The position numbers and the translations under genes were made by a program. The notes beneath the pieces were generated by a model. The model saw nothing but the letters and a program-made list of their open reading frames with translations, was not told where the DNA came from and did not search any database. Of a DNA stretch of 64,000 nucleotides, positions 34,741 to 45,539 are shown one piece after another; the stretch's first letter is position 1; each line of letters starts with the position of its first letter. Where the stretch lies: the NCBI GenBank assembly GCA_946699065.1, contig CAMPDV010000517.1:62001-126000 (forward strand), given 5' to 3'. The stretch is from Loxodes magnus. Its lineage: Eukaryota; Ciliophora; Karyorelictea; Loxodida; Loxodidae.

Positions 34741-35229
34741 TTAAACAAACTATTGTAATAATTAAATTAATAACTAAAGAAATAAAATGATTATTTGAGA
34801 AAGACTATGATCAATTTAAGTAAATAACTTTACAACTTTATATTTTAGATTTGAATGCAAAAATACTACAATCATTATAAAAAAATTAAAAATAGATAGG
34901 TTAAATGTTTTTAATCTTAATTAATGTTGAGTTTTAATGAAAAATACGTATCTTTATATATTGTTAAACGTTTACTAATTTTATAAATTATTTCATCTTT
35001 AGTAAATTTAAGTTCTATCTAAATATTTAGTAAGTTGAAATTTATACTTGTACTAATTTTAATTTATTTAGAAAATAGATATTAGAATTCTTTATTTAAT
35101 GTAATGGTTAAACTTTTTCATTTCATGAAGAATCAAAAGAGAAAATTAAAGAGAAACTTTAGTTATATATATCTTTAATAATAATATCAATAATAATATT
35201 AACTAAATGTTAAAAGTTTTGAATTTCTC

Positions 35230-35982
35230 CAGGATTCAAACTGATACCCTCTGCCTATTTTAGCGTGGATGTATATCACGACCATTTTTTTAATTAGGTG
35301 ACTACCTCAAAAATTTTTCATGTTTCTATTAAAAAACTTCTATTTTCAACTTCAAAAATCGGTTATTTAAAATTTGTTCAACATTCTTCATATTTTGATT
35401 TTTTTTTACAAATTTTATTATTTTTAGCATTTTAATAAGAGATATTTCGAGTTACCGCATCAAAAATGTTATCTATTTTTTCTTTATCCACAAAGGAAAA
35501 ACTAATTTTTAAATTTTTTCTATTCTTAGAGTTAGATTTTTATAATTATTTTATTCAATAATTATTTCTTGATCTTTAGTTTAAGAATTGAGGAATTCGA
35601 TACTCATATTTACTCCTTGCTTTAAATTTTTCTAAAACTGAATATAGAGTTATTGCTCTATCACAACATTGTTTTATGTAAGTTATTGCCTAAGAATAAG
35701 GAAATCATATTTTTGGTCCTCAATGCTATTCATAAGCTCTTTGATTCTTTCTCCTTGATTGTTTATTTGTTCTTCATATTTAGAAATTAAATTTTTAATA
35801 TTTTCCATTTCGGCTAAAAGTGAAGTACTTACATTAACTTGTCAAGCCATTACTTTGCCTTATGAAGATGAACTTGATGAATGAGCTATTGATTTCTGCT
35901 TCTTCTCTAGTTCTTTGTTCTTTTTGCATTCCTTACCTAACTTATAGACAGTCGAATATTTTTTTTAATTTCCTTTTTTCAT
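35230..35982 (-). CDS. Coiled-coil protein, possibly ORF1-type
   Basis: Starts at the ATG (complement of 35980-35982): MKKGNQKKYSTVYKLGKECK, KNKELEKKQKSIAHSSSSSS, then a coiled coil STSLLAEMENIKNLISKYEE, QINNQGERIKELMNSIEDQK and later TKDQEIIIEQNNYKNLTLRI. After one frame change near 35530 it continues FSFVDKEKIDNIFDAVTRN, KYEECWTNFKQPIFEVENRS and VVIYIHAKIGRGYQFESW. The basic start followed by a coiled coil recalls the MPPKK/MAPKK ORF1 proteins here, but no zinc knuckle is present, so a host coiled-coil gene remains possible. Confidence 0.4.
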
Positions 35983-35999
35983 ATATTTATATTTATTTT

Positions 36000-36465
36000 A
36001 GTAAACAAACAGATGAAATAAATATAGATAAATAATATAATTATAAAAGAATATTTTAGATAAGAAATGTATATAAATAGAGCTAATTACTTAAATATTA
36101 CTTTTATTATTTTACATTTATTCTAACATTTAACTCTTAATTTTCTTCTGCTAGCACATTAAAAAATTCAAATCTCTATTATGACTTTTATATTTCTAAG
36201 AGACTAGTTACTTTTGTAAAATACCTTGAAATAACTCAAATAAAATTTCATTGATATTCAGAATTAATTCTACAAAAATATAACAAATGAACTAGCTATT
36301 TAGTTGTTATTATTAATAATACTTTAAAGTAAGTTATAATTTTATTTTAATTAACAATTAATAGTCAAAGCATAGTTACTTTATTGTGTTTTTAAATTAA
36401 TTGAAGTTTAATTCTATTTAAGTAAAAATTCTTAATATTAAAAATCATTAATATTATTATAATAT
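36000..36465. other. AT-rich intergenic stretch
   Basis: A+T-rich flank up to the sharp 5' edge of the element at 36469. Nothing identified. Confidence 0.5.
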
Positions 36466-36468
36466 AAA

Positions 36469-36880
36469 ATGGATGTCGGCAGCGTCAGACAAATTAGTAG
36501 GTAATCTGGTGCAGTGTATACCGCATTGCGAGTAATCTCGCACTAGATGCCACCACGGAGAAGGGTGGATAAGCTCCGTTGAGGCATACCTACTTGCTTA
36601 CCTCGAGGGTTCTCTCTAGCAGTATGAAAGTTTGACTGACGGGCCTTCTAATTACCGACTTGATAACTAATTCTTATTTGGACCTTATTCAAGAAGACTG
36701 AAGTATTTGACTCAAGATTTAAGAATAATTTTGATAAGAAGATTCTCTATTTGGAGAAGCTGATATGACTCATCGGATCTCTAGCATTTTAACAAGAAAT
36801 ATGAGAACATTTTCCTTAATATTAAATATTAATATTGAAAGAACTGCGCACCAATGAGGTGCTACGCGCTCTATAATAAT
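36469..36880 (+). mobile_element. SINE-like element, family 2, with structured head
   Basis: About 410 bases, abruptly GC-rich at 36471. The head contains paired segments: TGCGAG/CTCGCA (36527-36542, loop TAAT) enclosed by CTGGTGC/GCACTAG, then CCACC/GGTGG (about 36550-36568), whose loop contains CGGAG that can pair with CTCCG just downstream, a pseudoknot-like arrangement. The body is less structured and the tail (36841-36875) is the stem-loop TGCGCACCAATGAGGTGC with TACGCGCTCT. That tail is shared with SINE-like family 1 although the bodies differ. Probably a structured-RNA head fused to a LINE-derived tail. The parent RNA was not recognised. Confidence 0.55.
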
Positions 36881-36884
36881 TTTT

Positions 36885-37595
36885 ATTTATTTATTTAAAG
36901 TTAAAAAAAAAGAAAATAGTAAATAGAATTTTTAATTTTTAGTCAGAAAAATAATAATAAACAAAATACATATTCTAAGATTAATATAAGAAGAAATTAA
37001 CTATTGTTTATTAAAAAAGAAATCCAATTAAATATTCGAATATTATATCATTTATTGCTAGATCTTTCTTTATATCATTTGTCTTTCTTTTATTTTTTAT
37101 TTAATGTTATAATACATTTTACAAATAAAAAATAATATTAATTTGGAGATTTAGTGTTACACTCTAAATAAAAGTTAAATATTAGTCAAAATTATAATTT
37201 CGATTATTTGATTGAAATATTTAATGAAAGCTTAAAATAATTTATATAAGCTAAAATAAGTTTTAAAAATAGATAACTTTATATTATTTTTAATTTAAAT
37301 TTACTCTTTATTTTTTTTCAATTTTAATCATTTTCTAGTAATTCATTTAATTATTTTAAATTTATTAAGGCTAAAATATTTAAATTTTATTAAAGCAAAT
37401 AAACATTTTTTTTCAAATTTTATATTTTTTAATTATTGTAGATAAACAGGCACAAAAGTTATCTTTTTCATAGAGGTAAAACAAAGTTCCAATTTAATTT
37501 TAAGTTTACTTCAATAAAAATTCTATTAATATGTTTGATTAAGAGTATTTGTTATATTGAAATAGAACTAGCTTAAAATGAACCCAGTATTTTAT
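36885..37595. other. AT-rich intergenic stretch
   Basis: Almost entirely A+T. Nothing identified. Confidence 0.5.
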
Positions 37596-37598
37596 TTT

Positions 37599-38057
37599 TT
37601 AGATTCTTTTTCTTAAAGCAGCTATATTTTTGATATCTTTTACCGTATACTTTTCTGCTTCTCCATATGTAAATAGTCTCCTTTTAATTAAATTTGTAGC
37701 AATATCTCATAATCTACCTTTTCGAATTAAAAATGATATTTCTTCTAATTTTTATTTCTTTTATCGATTTTTAGTACCTTTGGTTTATTTTCATTGGATT
37801 GCTAAGCTGGTTTATTATGATTTATCTTGTTTTACCAAATACTAAAAAGTTATTTCTAATTTTAAAACTTTCTTCTTAATCTCTCTTTTTAGAATCATCT
37901 AGTAGTTTCTATTTACTTTATTAAGTCATTAATTATAAATCTCTATCTATTTTTCTTATCTTTGCTTTTTAATTTTCTTTAGAGTCAAAGTAGGATGTAT
38001 TTATTTTTAATTCTTAGCATGATTTTCAATTTCATGCTAGAGTTATTTCAGCAACAT
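37599..38057 (-). CDS. Hypothetical basic protein, 152 residues
   Basis: One uninterrupted frame from the ATG at 38057: MLLKQLQHEIENHAKNQKQI, then IEIYNQWLNKVNRNYQMILK, REIKKKVLKLEITFQYLVKQ, and a well-balanced C-terminus KLEEISFLIRKGRLWDIATN, LIKRRLFTYGEAEKYTVKDI, KNIAALRKRI. Trp codons are TGA in NQWLNKV, IQWKQ and RLWDIA. The frame meets TAA at 37599-37601 after RKRI, after which the translation loses its protein character. I do not recognise the family; it is helical and basic, with no transmembrane segment. It has no close neighbours and is probably a host gene. If TAA must be Gln the end would lie further left. Confidence 0.5.
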
Positions 38058-38059
38058 TT

Positions 38060-39070
38060 TTAAACAAAAAAATTATTTATAATAAGAAAGATATTTAGCA
38101 TTTGCTTCTAACTTATTTTAAATCTTAAAATTATAAATTAAATTATTTATAATAAAGACTTTAAATCTTTAATATATTAATATTTTCTAATTATTTTTAT
38201 GAAATAACTATAAATTTTAGAATCTTAATATTTTCAATATCAACATTTTATGCTAAAAATTTAAATATTTGAACTTAAATAAAAAAAATAAAAAAAACTA
38301 TCAAAAGATTTAGAGCATCAACTTTATTAATGATAATAGTATATCTTTTTGATGTTTTTAAATGAAAAATTACTTTTATTAAACATTTATAAAGATTAAA
38401 GAAGATTATAGAAAAAGAAGTGATAAAATAAATAAATAAATATTTTAAAATCTTTCAATTTATAACAGAAATTATTTAATCAATTTCATACAGATTATAA
38501 ATATTTATTTACATTTTTTTGTTACAATTAGCTATGATAGTAAATGTGTAAACTTTATATGAATTGAAAGACAATTTTTTGTTTAAGTAATCATAAAAAT
38601 AAAATCTATCTATATAATACAAATATTTCATATTTTAATTATTTTTGTTTATATATTATATACTTATAAATTTATCTTAAGTTTTAATCATTTTATGAAT
38701 ATAATAAAAATTCTTTAGGGAAAATTTAGAATAAAATTTTAAATTTGTCTATTTTAAGTGAATTTAAAAGATATTTATTTCTTAATTCTAATTATATTTA
38801 GCACATATGAGAACTTTCATATTTTATGAATGTGTGAAAGGTTCTATCTTTAATAAGAATCATAAGTGATATTTAATCATCAAAGTTATTTTGAATTAAA
38901 GCTTCAATATTTTTAACTATTTAATATCAAATTTTTCAAAGAAATATAAAATAATTATTTCTTTTAAATTTAAAATTTATTTTATGCAAAATCTTAAAAA
39001 CTTTAAAAATCACTCAGAAAAAATTAGCTTAAAAATTACAGACTTCAGTAAAGTTTCAATCTTGCTTCAA
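38060..39070. other. AT-rich intergenic stretch
   Basis: No gene, RNA or repeat end recognised; long A+T runs throughout. Confidence 0.5.
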
Positions 39071-39074
39071 ATAA

Positions 39075-39850
39075 ACAGGATTCAATAATTTAGCAACACT
39101 AAGAGGAATAAAAGAAGCTTCCGAAAGTGACTCACGCACTAACACCAACATCGGAGGAGAAATCGAGGAAGTAGGTAAGTCCGCCTAACATCAGAAGGTC
39201 TCAGAATTTGATCCCTCTGGCTAGATGAGCATGAAATAACTCATTAAGAAATGCTAAATCTCTTGGAAAAGGTCAAGAAGCTCAGAAAGGAAAATTGAAG
39301 CTAATTGAGTAGAATTAGCAAATGTTACAAGATCTTTAGATTTCAGATGACAACTTAAGAGAGGAAAAAGATGCTCTACGGAAATATTAGCAAGAACAGT
39401 TCAGCCAGACGAATTCCTAGATGCAGGGAATTTAAGATTAAAACTAGTAGATTGAAAGCATATGCTAAAAATTGAAAAGCCTCCAAATTACCTGATCCCA
39501 TCATACTAGAATGCAATCTCCAATAAGATGGAGAAAGAAAAGACTACATTAATAACAAAGAAAACAGAAAAAAGATCTATTGTAAAGAATCCATGTTACT
39601 ATCACAAGAGTTAACTATTCCTGTAGAAAATTATATCGAATTAAAAAAATTGAATGAATAATAATGGAATAGGTAAGTAAAATACCAAATAAGAAAGAAC
39701 AAAAACTAAATTTGGTGTAGAAAGAATGGAGAAATCTTCAGATTGAAAAAAAACTTAAATCAGAATAACTTGGGATTATATCTGAAACAATTTATTATGG
39801 TAGATGAGGAGCTAGATATACGAGTGCTAGAGTTGTAAAAATCTAGTAAT
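39075..39850 (+). CDS. Decayed LINE ORF1 (same group as 59950-60890)
   Basis: Contains HQKVSEFDPSGQMSMKQLI, which matches the ISKFNPSGQMSMEQLI block of the ORF1 at 54842 and FNSSGQMSMEQLI at 60890. A coiled-coil remnant LLEKVKKLRKEN follows, then a long Q-rich region. NPCYYHKSQLFL near 39585 is a ruined CYYC knuckle (second Cys is His). The coiled coil, the middle and the knuckle are in different frames, so at least two indels have occurred. No ORF2 follows. Confidence 0.5.
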
Positions 39851-40172
39851 CTAAACTTTAAAACATTTAATAAGTGATAATCTGGCGGATGCTACAAGAA
39901 TTTTAATAATAATAATAAAAACATATAATAAAACTTGCAAAATATAAACATACCTTAACTTAAAATTTATTATAAAATAAACAGTTTATTTTATAATAAA
40001 TTAATGAAAATAGATAAAAAAATTAGTTTTTAAATTATCTTTAAAAATAAATTGATACAGAAGATTAAAATTAAAAAAATAAAAAATTAATAATTATGCT
40101 ATAAAAACTTATATCCTACAATTTTTTAATAAAAATCTTAAAATAAAATAAAATTTTAATATTATATAAAAA

Positions 40173-40900
40173 ATGGAAAATTTCTTGCGAAAAGTCTCTT
40201 TTAAGCAGAATTCATCCCAATCAAATTACGATTAGCAAAATGTACTCTTAGAATTCAAAGTTATGTAATAGGAGAATTTAAAACTTTTAAGAAACGTATA
40301 AGAGCTTGAAGAAAAAATTGCATATTTAGTGTCTAGCACATAAAAACTAAAAAATGAAAATTTCCAACTAATCAATCTGAAAATTGAGCAAATAGAATTC
40401 AAATTTAATCGATAAGCGGAATTTACTGAAGGCTTATTCTAAAAAATACAATAGCAAATGACCCATAGATGCAGAACCGAATTCTCAGCCAGAAATAATT
40501 CCGATAGTAAAGAATAGAAAGTAATGTTGATATTTCAGGAAATATGATCACATTTTAAATATTTCTGAAAATTCTGATAAAAATAAAAACTTGAAAGTTT
40601 TAAGTTATGAAAATCCATAAGTAATCTATACTGCACTCCAGAAGGTTTATTATACAGAAAAAGATTTACATAGGAAATGAACTCTTTAAGAAAATCTCAT
40701 TTACTCAAAAAGGAAGGAATTTGAATATGTTTGGAATCGAACTCAATTGAAGCAAGATAATTTGCATTTAAAAGGGTGAATGGAGTACTGCAAGATATTT
40801 ATTCTAAGAAAAGATTTAGAAGAAGACTAGAAATGGAATAAAAATTAAGATGATTTTAAACTTTAAAGTTTTTGATTAGTGGCAAAATAAATAAAAGTGA
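40173..40900 (+). CDS. Coiled-coil ORF1-like protein
   Basis: ATG at 40173 gives MENFLRKVSFKQNSSQSNYD, then the coiled coil LLEFKVMQQENLKLLRNVQE, LEEKIAYLVSSTQKLKNENF and QLINLKIEQIEFKFN. It ends with a degenerate zinc knuckle near 40530 (CWYFRKYDHILNIS, where the second and last Cys are Phe and Ser). It is homologous to the minus-strand protein starting at 2641. The knuckle remnant shows that this coiled-coil group is a LINE ORF1. No ORF2 is attached. Probably inactive. Confidence 0.5.
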
Positions 40901-42580
40901 AATTACGTTAATAAATTTTGCTAATAAATTATGTTACAAAATTTTTATTTTAAAAAGATAAAAATTTTAAATAAAATAAAAAAATTTCTTAAATCTAATT
41001 TAATTATAAAATAATAAAATACTATTGATTACATTTTCATTAATCTAAAGACTAATTATGTTTTCTACTTTTTTAATATAAAATATAGAATATATCAGTC
41101 AAAAAAATAAATCTAAATTAAAATTTATAAACTAAGAATTGTGAGAATATCATAAATAAATATATCTTTAATCTATTTAAATATCAAGAAAAGATAAAAA
41201 AATTTATATTCATTTTATCTAAAAAATTAATTTAAGCTATTATAAAATTTAACTTAATTAACTTAAATTTAAGCATTTTAAGTTAAATTAAAAAATATAA
41301 AAAATATAAAAAGAAATAAGGTTTTAATTTGTTATAGATTTTTAAAAATAAAGCTTATAAACATTATTTAAAATATATTTAAATTTTATTTGAAATCAGT
41401 CATTAATTTAGAATTTTTATCTATAATGCAATAAATAATAAAAAAATCAATTTTCTAGTATTAATCCATTTAAAATGCCTTTAGATTTAATTTATTAAAG
41501 GCATTAAAAAAAATTATAAAAAAACAGTAAATTAAATATAAAAATTAAAAAGATTAAATTTAATTTTAAATTTTTATAACTAAATCAAGAATAAAGACGG
41601 AATATAATAACAGTTAAATTTAGATATCTCATATTAATAATGTATTTAGCTGAAAAAACATAATTTTCCTTAAAAATTTAACGAAATTTTTTATTATAAT
41701 AATATTAAAAAAATTATAAATGCTAAATATTAAATTTTTGTACTCATTCTAAAAACAGGTAATTTTTAAACAATGTTCTGAGTTTTTAAACTTTATATAA
41801 AATATATAAAGAAATTTTTGATTAATTAATTAAATATAATTAAAATTTGTTTCTTAAAGTTTTGTAAAAGATAGAGAATAATATATCTATTATATGTTTT
41901 ATTAATATTTTATATAAAAAATCTTAAAAAATAATAAAATTATTTAAATTTATTTATTTTTTTAAATAATTGAAATATATTTATTTCGGAAATTTGTTGC
42001 TTATAAAGTAATAAATTAATTATAGGTAGTTGCGGGTTATTATTTTAAATTCTTAAAATTTTTAAAATAATTCTTTAAGAGAATAATAAAAAGAAAAAAA
42101 CTATGGGTAAAGATGAGGACTCACTTTTTTTAATTTAAAAAAGTTTAATATAATAAAAATAAAAAAATTAATTATCAAATAAAAAAATGAAATTAAAAAG
42201 TAAAATAACATAATTAATTAATTTGTTTAATTTTTAATTATTAATTTTTAAATTTAAAATTATTTTGTAGATAAATAAAACAACTATAAAATAATCCCTG
42301 CTGACTTTAAATTAAATAAAATTTTTTAATTTCACTAAATGTTTAGAATTTTTTAATTATCTTATTATTGAATAATTTTAAAAATATTTTTATTGCTATA
42401 AATTATATTTTAGATTTTAAGTGTTTCGAAAAACTTTTTTTTATTTCAGAGGAAGCATGGGATCACATTTTAATATTTTTTATGATAATTAAAAAAAATT
42501 TAAATAATATTAACTTCTTTATTTTTATAAGTTGTAAATCTTTGATTTAATTCTTTAAATAAAAGACAATTAAATAATTT
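40900..42580. other. AT-rich intergenic stretch
   Basis: Extremely AT-rich. A short patch near 42095 begins MGKDEDS after an ATG but dissolves into low-complexity codons, so I do not call a gene. Confidence 0.45.
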
Positions 42581-42584
42581 TGAA

Positions 42585-43596
42585 TCATTTATTTTAATTT
42601 ATGGATTTTTTACTCTGATTATTTTCTTCTTCTTCTTCTTTTATCTCTTCTTAATTTTTCTATTTTTCTTTCTTATTTTTTTTAATCTAATTTTATAGAA
42701 AAATATCTTACATTTTTTAAAATATCCCAGTCAAAAACAGAGTCAAACTAATAATTTTCTTAATAAAATAAATCTCTTAATATATTTTATAAATGTCCAT
42801 AGTCTGGCCTATCTTCAAATCGTAGACTTCTACAATAATTCATATAAATACTTAATTCTGGAGGCATATTTTAGCATAATATTTCTATTGGAGTTGACAT
42901 TTTATTTTCCATTATTTTTTCATATTTTTCTTTCTTTGTAATTGCTCTTAATCCTTACCAAGGAAGAGAACCTCTTAAAAAATAAATTAATATATGACCT
43001 AAAGCTTCAAGATCATCTCGTCTCGATTGTTCGATTCCTAAATGAGTATTGATGCTACAGTAGCGAGCATTTCCTGTTAAATTTTTATTTTCTTAATATG
43101 GAATATGCTTTTAAGTTTTAGGATCTCTGTATTTCTTAACAGTACCAAAATCAATCAAATATATTAAGTTTGAATTTTTTTTTAAGCCTATTAAGAAATT
43201 TTCGGGTTTAATATCTCTATGAATGAAATGTTTGGTATGAAGGAACTTCAATCTTTAAATAATCTGTTCAGCTATCATAATTACAGTTTTCAGAGTTAAT
43301 TTTCGATTTTTTAAATTGAACAAATCTTCTAATGTTGGCCCAAGTAGTTCCATTACCATAGCATTGTATTCCCCTTCTACTCCATATCAAAAAATATTTG
43401 AAATTCCTGTTCCACCTTATAAAATTCTATATATTTTTGACTCAAATAACAATTGAGGATGTTTACTTTTAACAGATTCAAGCTTAATAGCAACTTATTC
43501 ATTTGACTGAACATTTGTACCTAAATAAATCTCACCAAAAGATCCAGTCCCTATTTTTTTACCAAGTCTATATTTTCCTCCCACTCGCAGCTCCAT
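42585..43596 (-). CDS. Casein kinase 1 family protein kinase
   Basis: Complete Ser/Thr kinase, joined from 43596-42712 and 42686-42585 across a 25-nt intron; 328 residues. Key parts: [11 protein letters not shown] (glycine loop), VAIKLES (Lys), [20 protein letters not shown] then PTLEDLF, the catalytic [46 protein letters not shown] then DDLEALGH (the CK1 signature replacing APE), LPWQGLRA, and FEDRPDY. The kinase-conserved W in NIFWYG is TGA (43387-43389), strong proof that TGA is read as Trp. With the intron removed the tail becomes Lys/Glu/Gln-rich ([17 protein letters not shown]) and stops at TGA 42585-42587; without it the frame would run on with no natural end. CK1 enzymes act in many pathways; the target here is unknown. 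Confidence 0.93.
42687..42711 (-). other. 25-nt spliceosomal intron in the CK1 gene
   Basis: On the coding strand GTAAGA...AATTAG: a GT-AG segment of 25 bases with a consensus-like 5' site. Removing it joins DWDILKN to IKKNKKEKQ and brings a TGA stop into frame. Phase 0. Predicted from the protein only. Confidence 0.65.
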
Positions 43597-43797
43597 TCGA
43601 CTTAAATATATTAATAATTAAAATCGAATAAAATTAAACCAAAAGATATATTTATATAGATTGTTAAATTATTTTCTTTGCTTTATTAAATTTTTAATTT
43701 ACAAACATTAAAAATTAAATTGAAAAATATATAAAATAGAATAATTATTAAATGTCATTTTACAATTTATGTTTTATTATGTATCATTTTTTAAATA

Positions 43798-44145
43798 AGG
43801 TGGAAAGCCCTTTCCTTCGGATACTGCTTGGAAGCCCAGCAAGGCAACTAAAAAATGAGCGCGGACTGAGGATAAATCGGAGAAAGAGAAGCCGATAACA
43901 AGAGAAGGAAGATTTGACAAGCTGGAGAACTCTGAATACCAGGAGAAAACCTTCTTCATCATAGGTCGGGGAAAGATTTACCCGTAATCGCATATTGCAT
44001 CCTATGCTTTTGAAGTAAAAATTACAGGGACGTATTCAGGAAGAGAAAACAAGGATAGAGAGACCCATAAATTTTTTTTCGACATTAAATAAAATTAATT
44101 GTAAGAGCTGCGTACCAAAGAGAGTGCTACACACTCTATAATCCA
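43798..44145 (+). mobile_element. SINE-like element, family 1, copy b
   Basis: Second copy of the element at 9646. The head GGTGGAAAGCCCTTTCCTTC, the body (GAGAACTCTGAATACCAGGA) and the tail hairpin GAGCTGCGTACCAAAGAGAG (44105-44138) all match with scattered substitutions and few indels. It lies about 200 bases upstream of the CK1 start. The differences suggest an old insertion. Confidence 0.6.
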
Positions 44146-44689
44146 ATTTATTTATAAAAATTTAAAGTAGAAAGCTTAAAATAATTAAATAATTTTAGAA
44201 ATTTCCTCATTTATATTTCAATAGGTAATCAGTTTTTTATAATAAGTTTATTAAATAAATTTAGAATTGAACATTTAGATATTTTAAGATTTAAATTCTT
44301 ACATTCTAAAATCTATTTAAAGCATTAAAAAATATAAAAACAAAAGAATAAAATTAAGATTAGATAAAAAGTTTATGTATTTTATGTTTAAAGCTATAAT
44401 CAAAGCCTTTTGATATATTGCATGCATTTTTTTATAATTTTTATTTTTAAATCAAATAAACATTTAATGAGAAAAAATTATTTTTTAAATTAATTAAGAA
44501 GAAATTATTCTCCTTGCTTTGATTTTGATCTTTAAGATTTTCCATAATTTCAAATAAAATAATTTTATAAATTAAATTTTTGCTTTAATTAACTTTTAAT
44601 TAAAGTAAAGCAACTTTTTAAGATTATAAGAACAAGTATGCTAAAAATATACAACATAAACTTTAAATAATAAATTAGAAAGACACAAA

Positions 44690-45538
44690 ATTTTGGAACT
44701 TGCTTTTATTTTATAATTAAAGACGTTTTCTTATGCTTACTTCAACTAAAAAGTAAATAATCCTTTGTATTGGTTTGATTTGCTTCTTCAAACAAAAATA
44801 TTTTTTGTTATTCATAATCCTTTATAATCGATTTAACTCTCTAGTTCATATTTTCTATTTCAAATTTTTGGTTTAAAGGATTCTTAAACAGACTATATTT
44901 AACTAATTTCTCTATGTAACTCATATATTAAAAATAATTTTCTTGCTTAAATAGAGAAAAAATAAATGCCTTGATATAACTTTAAAAATTAAGTTTTTAA
45001 AACTTAAATTAAATTGCTAAGTATTCTTTTATGGAGTTGTACAAAAGATAGATATTCGCTTAATGGGCTAGATTTATTGAGATTTATACCAGAGTTCTCT
45101 ATTTTTCTATGTAAAAATGCTTAAAATTTTTCCAAGTTTTTTTTATTAAAAGAAGAAAATTTTTATATAAGTTTTACTTTTACAAAGATAAATAACTTTA
45201 AACTATCTTAAATTTTGCCTTTTTTGTGTCTTCTATTTTATATACTTAAATTAAAGCACCTAAAAAGAATTTCTCTATAAGATATATTGCTTTTTTTATT
45301 TAAAATTTGAATACCTTTTTCAGTGTTTCTAAATCTATTTACATTTAATTAAAATTGTTTTTGGTTTTGACTCTCAAATTAAATCATCAATATTTATTAA
45401 AGAAGAATTTAATCTACATCTGCTCTTAAATAATTTTCAGTCAAAATTTTAAATGCAAAATACGAAAATATTAAAAGCAAACTAATTAATGCAATATCAT
45501 TATCAATATTTAGACTTAATTTAAATTTAAATATACAT
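44690..45538 (-). CDS. Possible IQ/coiled-coil host protein
   Basis: One minus-strand frame stays protein-like from about 45420 to 44700: IDDLIWESKPKTILIKCKQI, QKHWKRYSNFKQKKQYILQ, KKTWKNFKHFYIEKQRTLVQ, QYMSYIEKLVKYSLFKNPLN, QKFEIENMNQRVKSIIKDYE and EEANQTNTKDYLLFSWSKHK. The IQKHWKRY segment resembles a calmodulin-binding IQ motif (IQ...R). The upstream part towards an ATG at 45538 is hydrophobic and less convincing, and an internal ATG at 44924 (MSYIEKL) could be the real start. Because stops are rare in this code, an open frame alone is weak evidence; composition is the only support. Confidence 0.35.
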
Positions 45539-45539
45539 G

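Noticed and set aside
35230-35300. tRNA-like sequence with GTTTGAATCC on the minus strand
   Set aside because: The T stem pairs poorly and the bases fit the coding frame of the coiled-coil gene.
42095-42300. Possible gene starting MGKDEDS
   Set aside because: Only seven plausible residues, then low-complexity codons with no motif.
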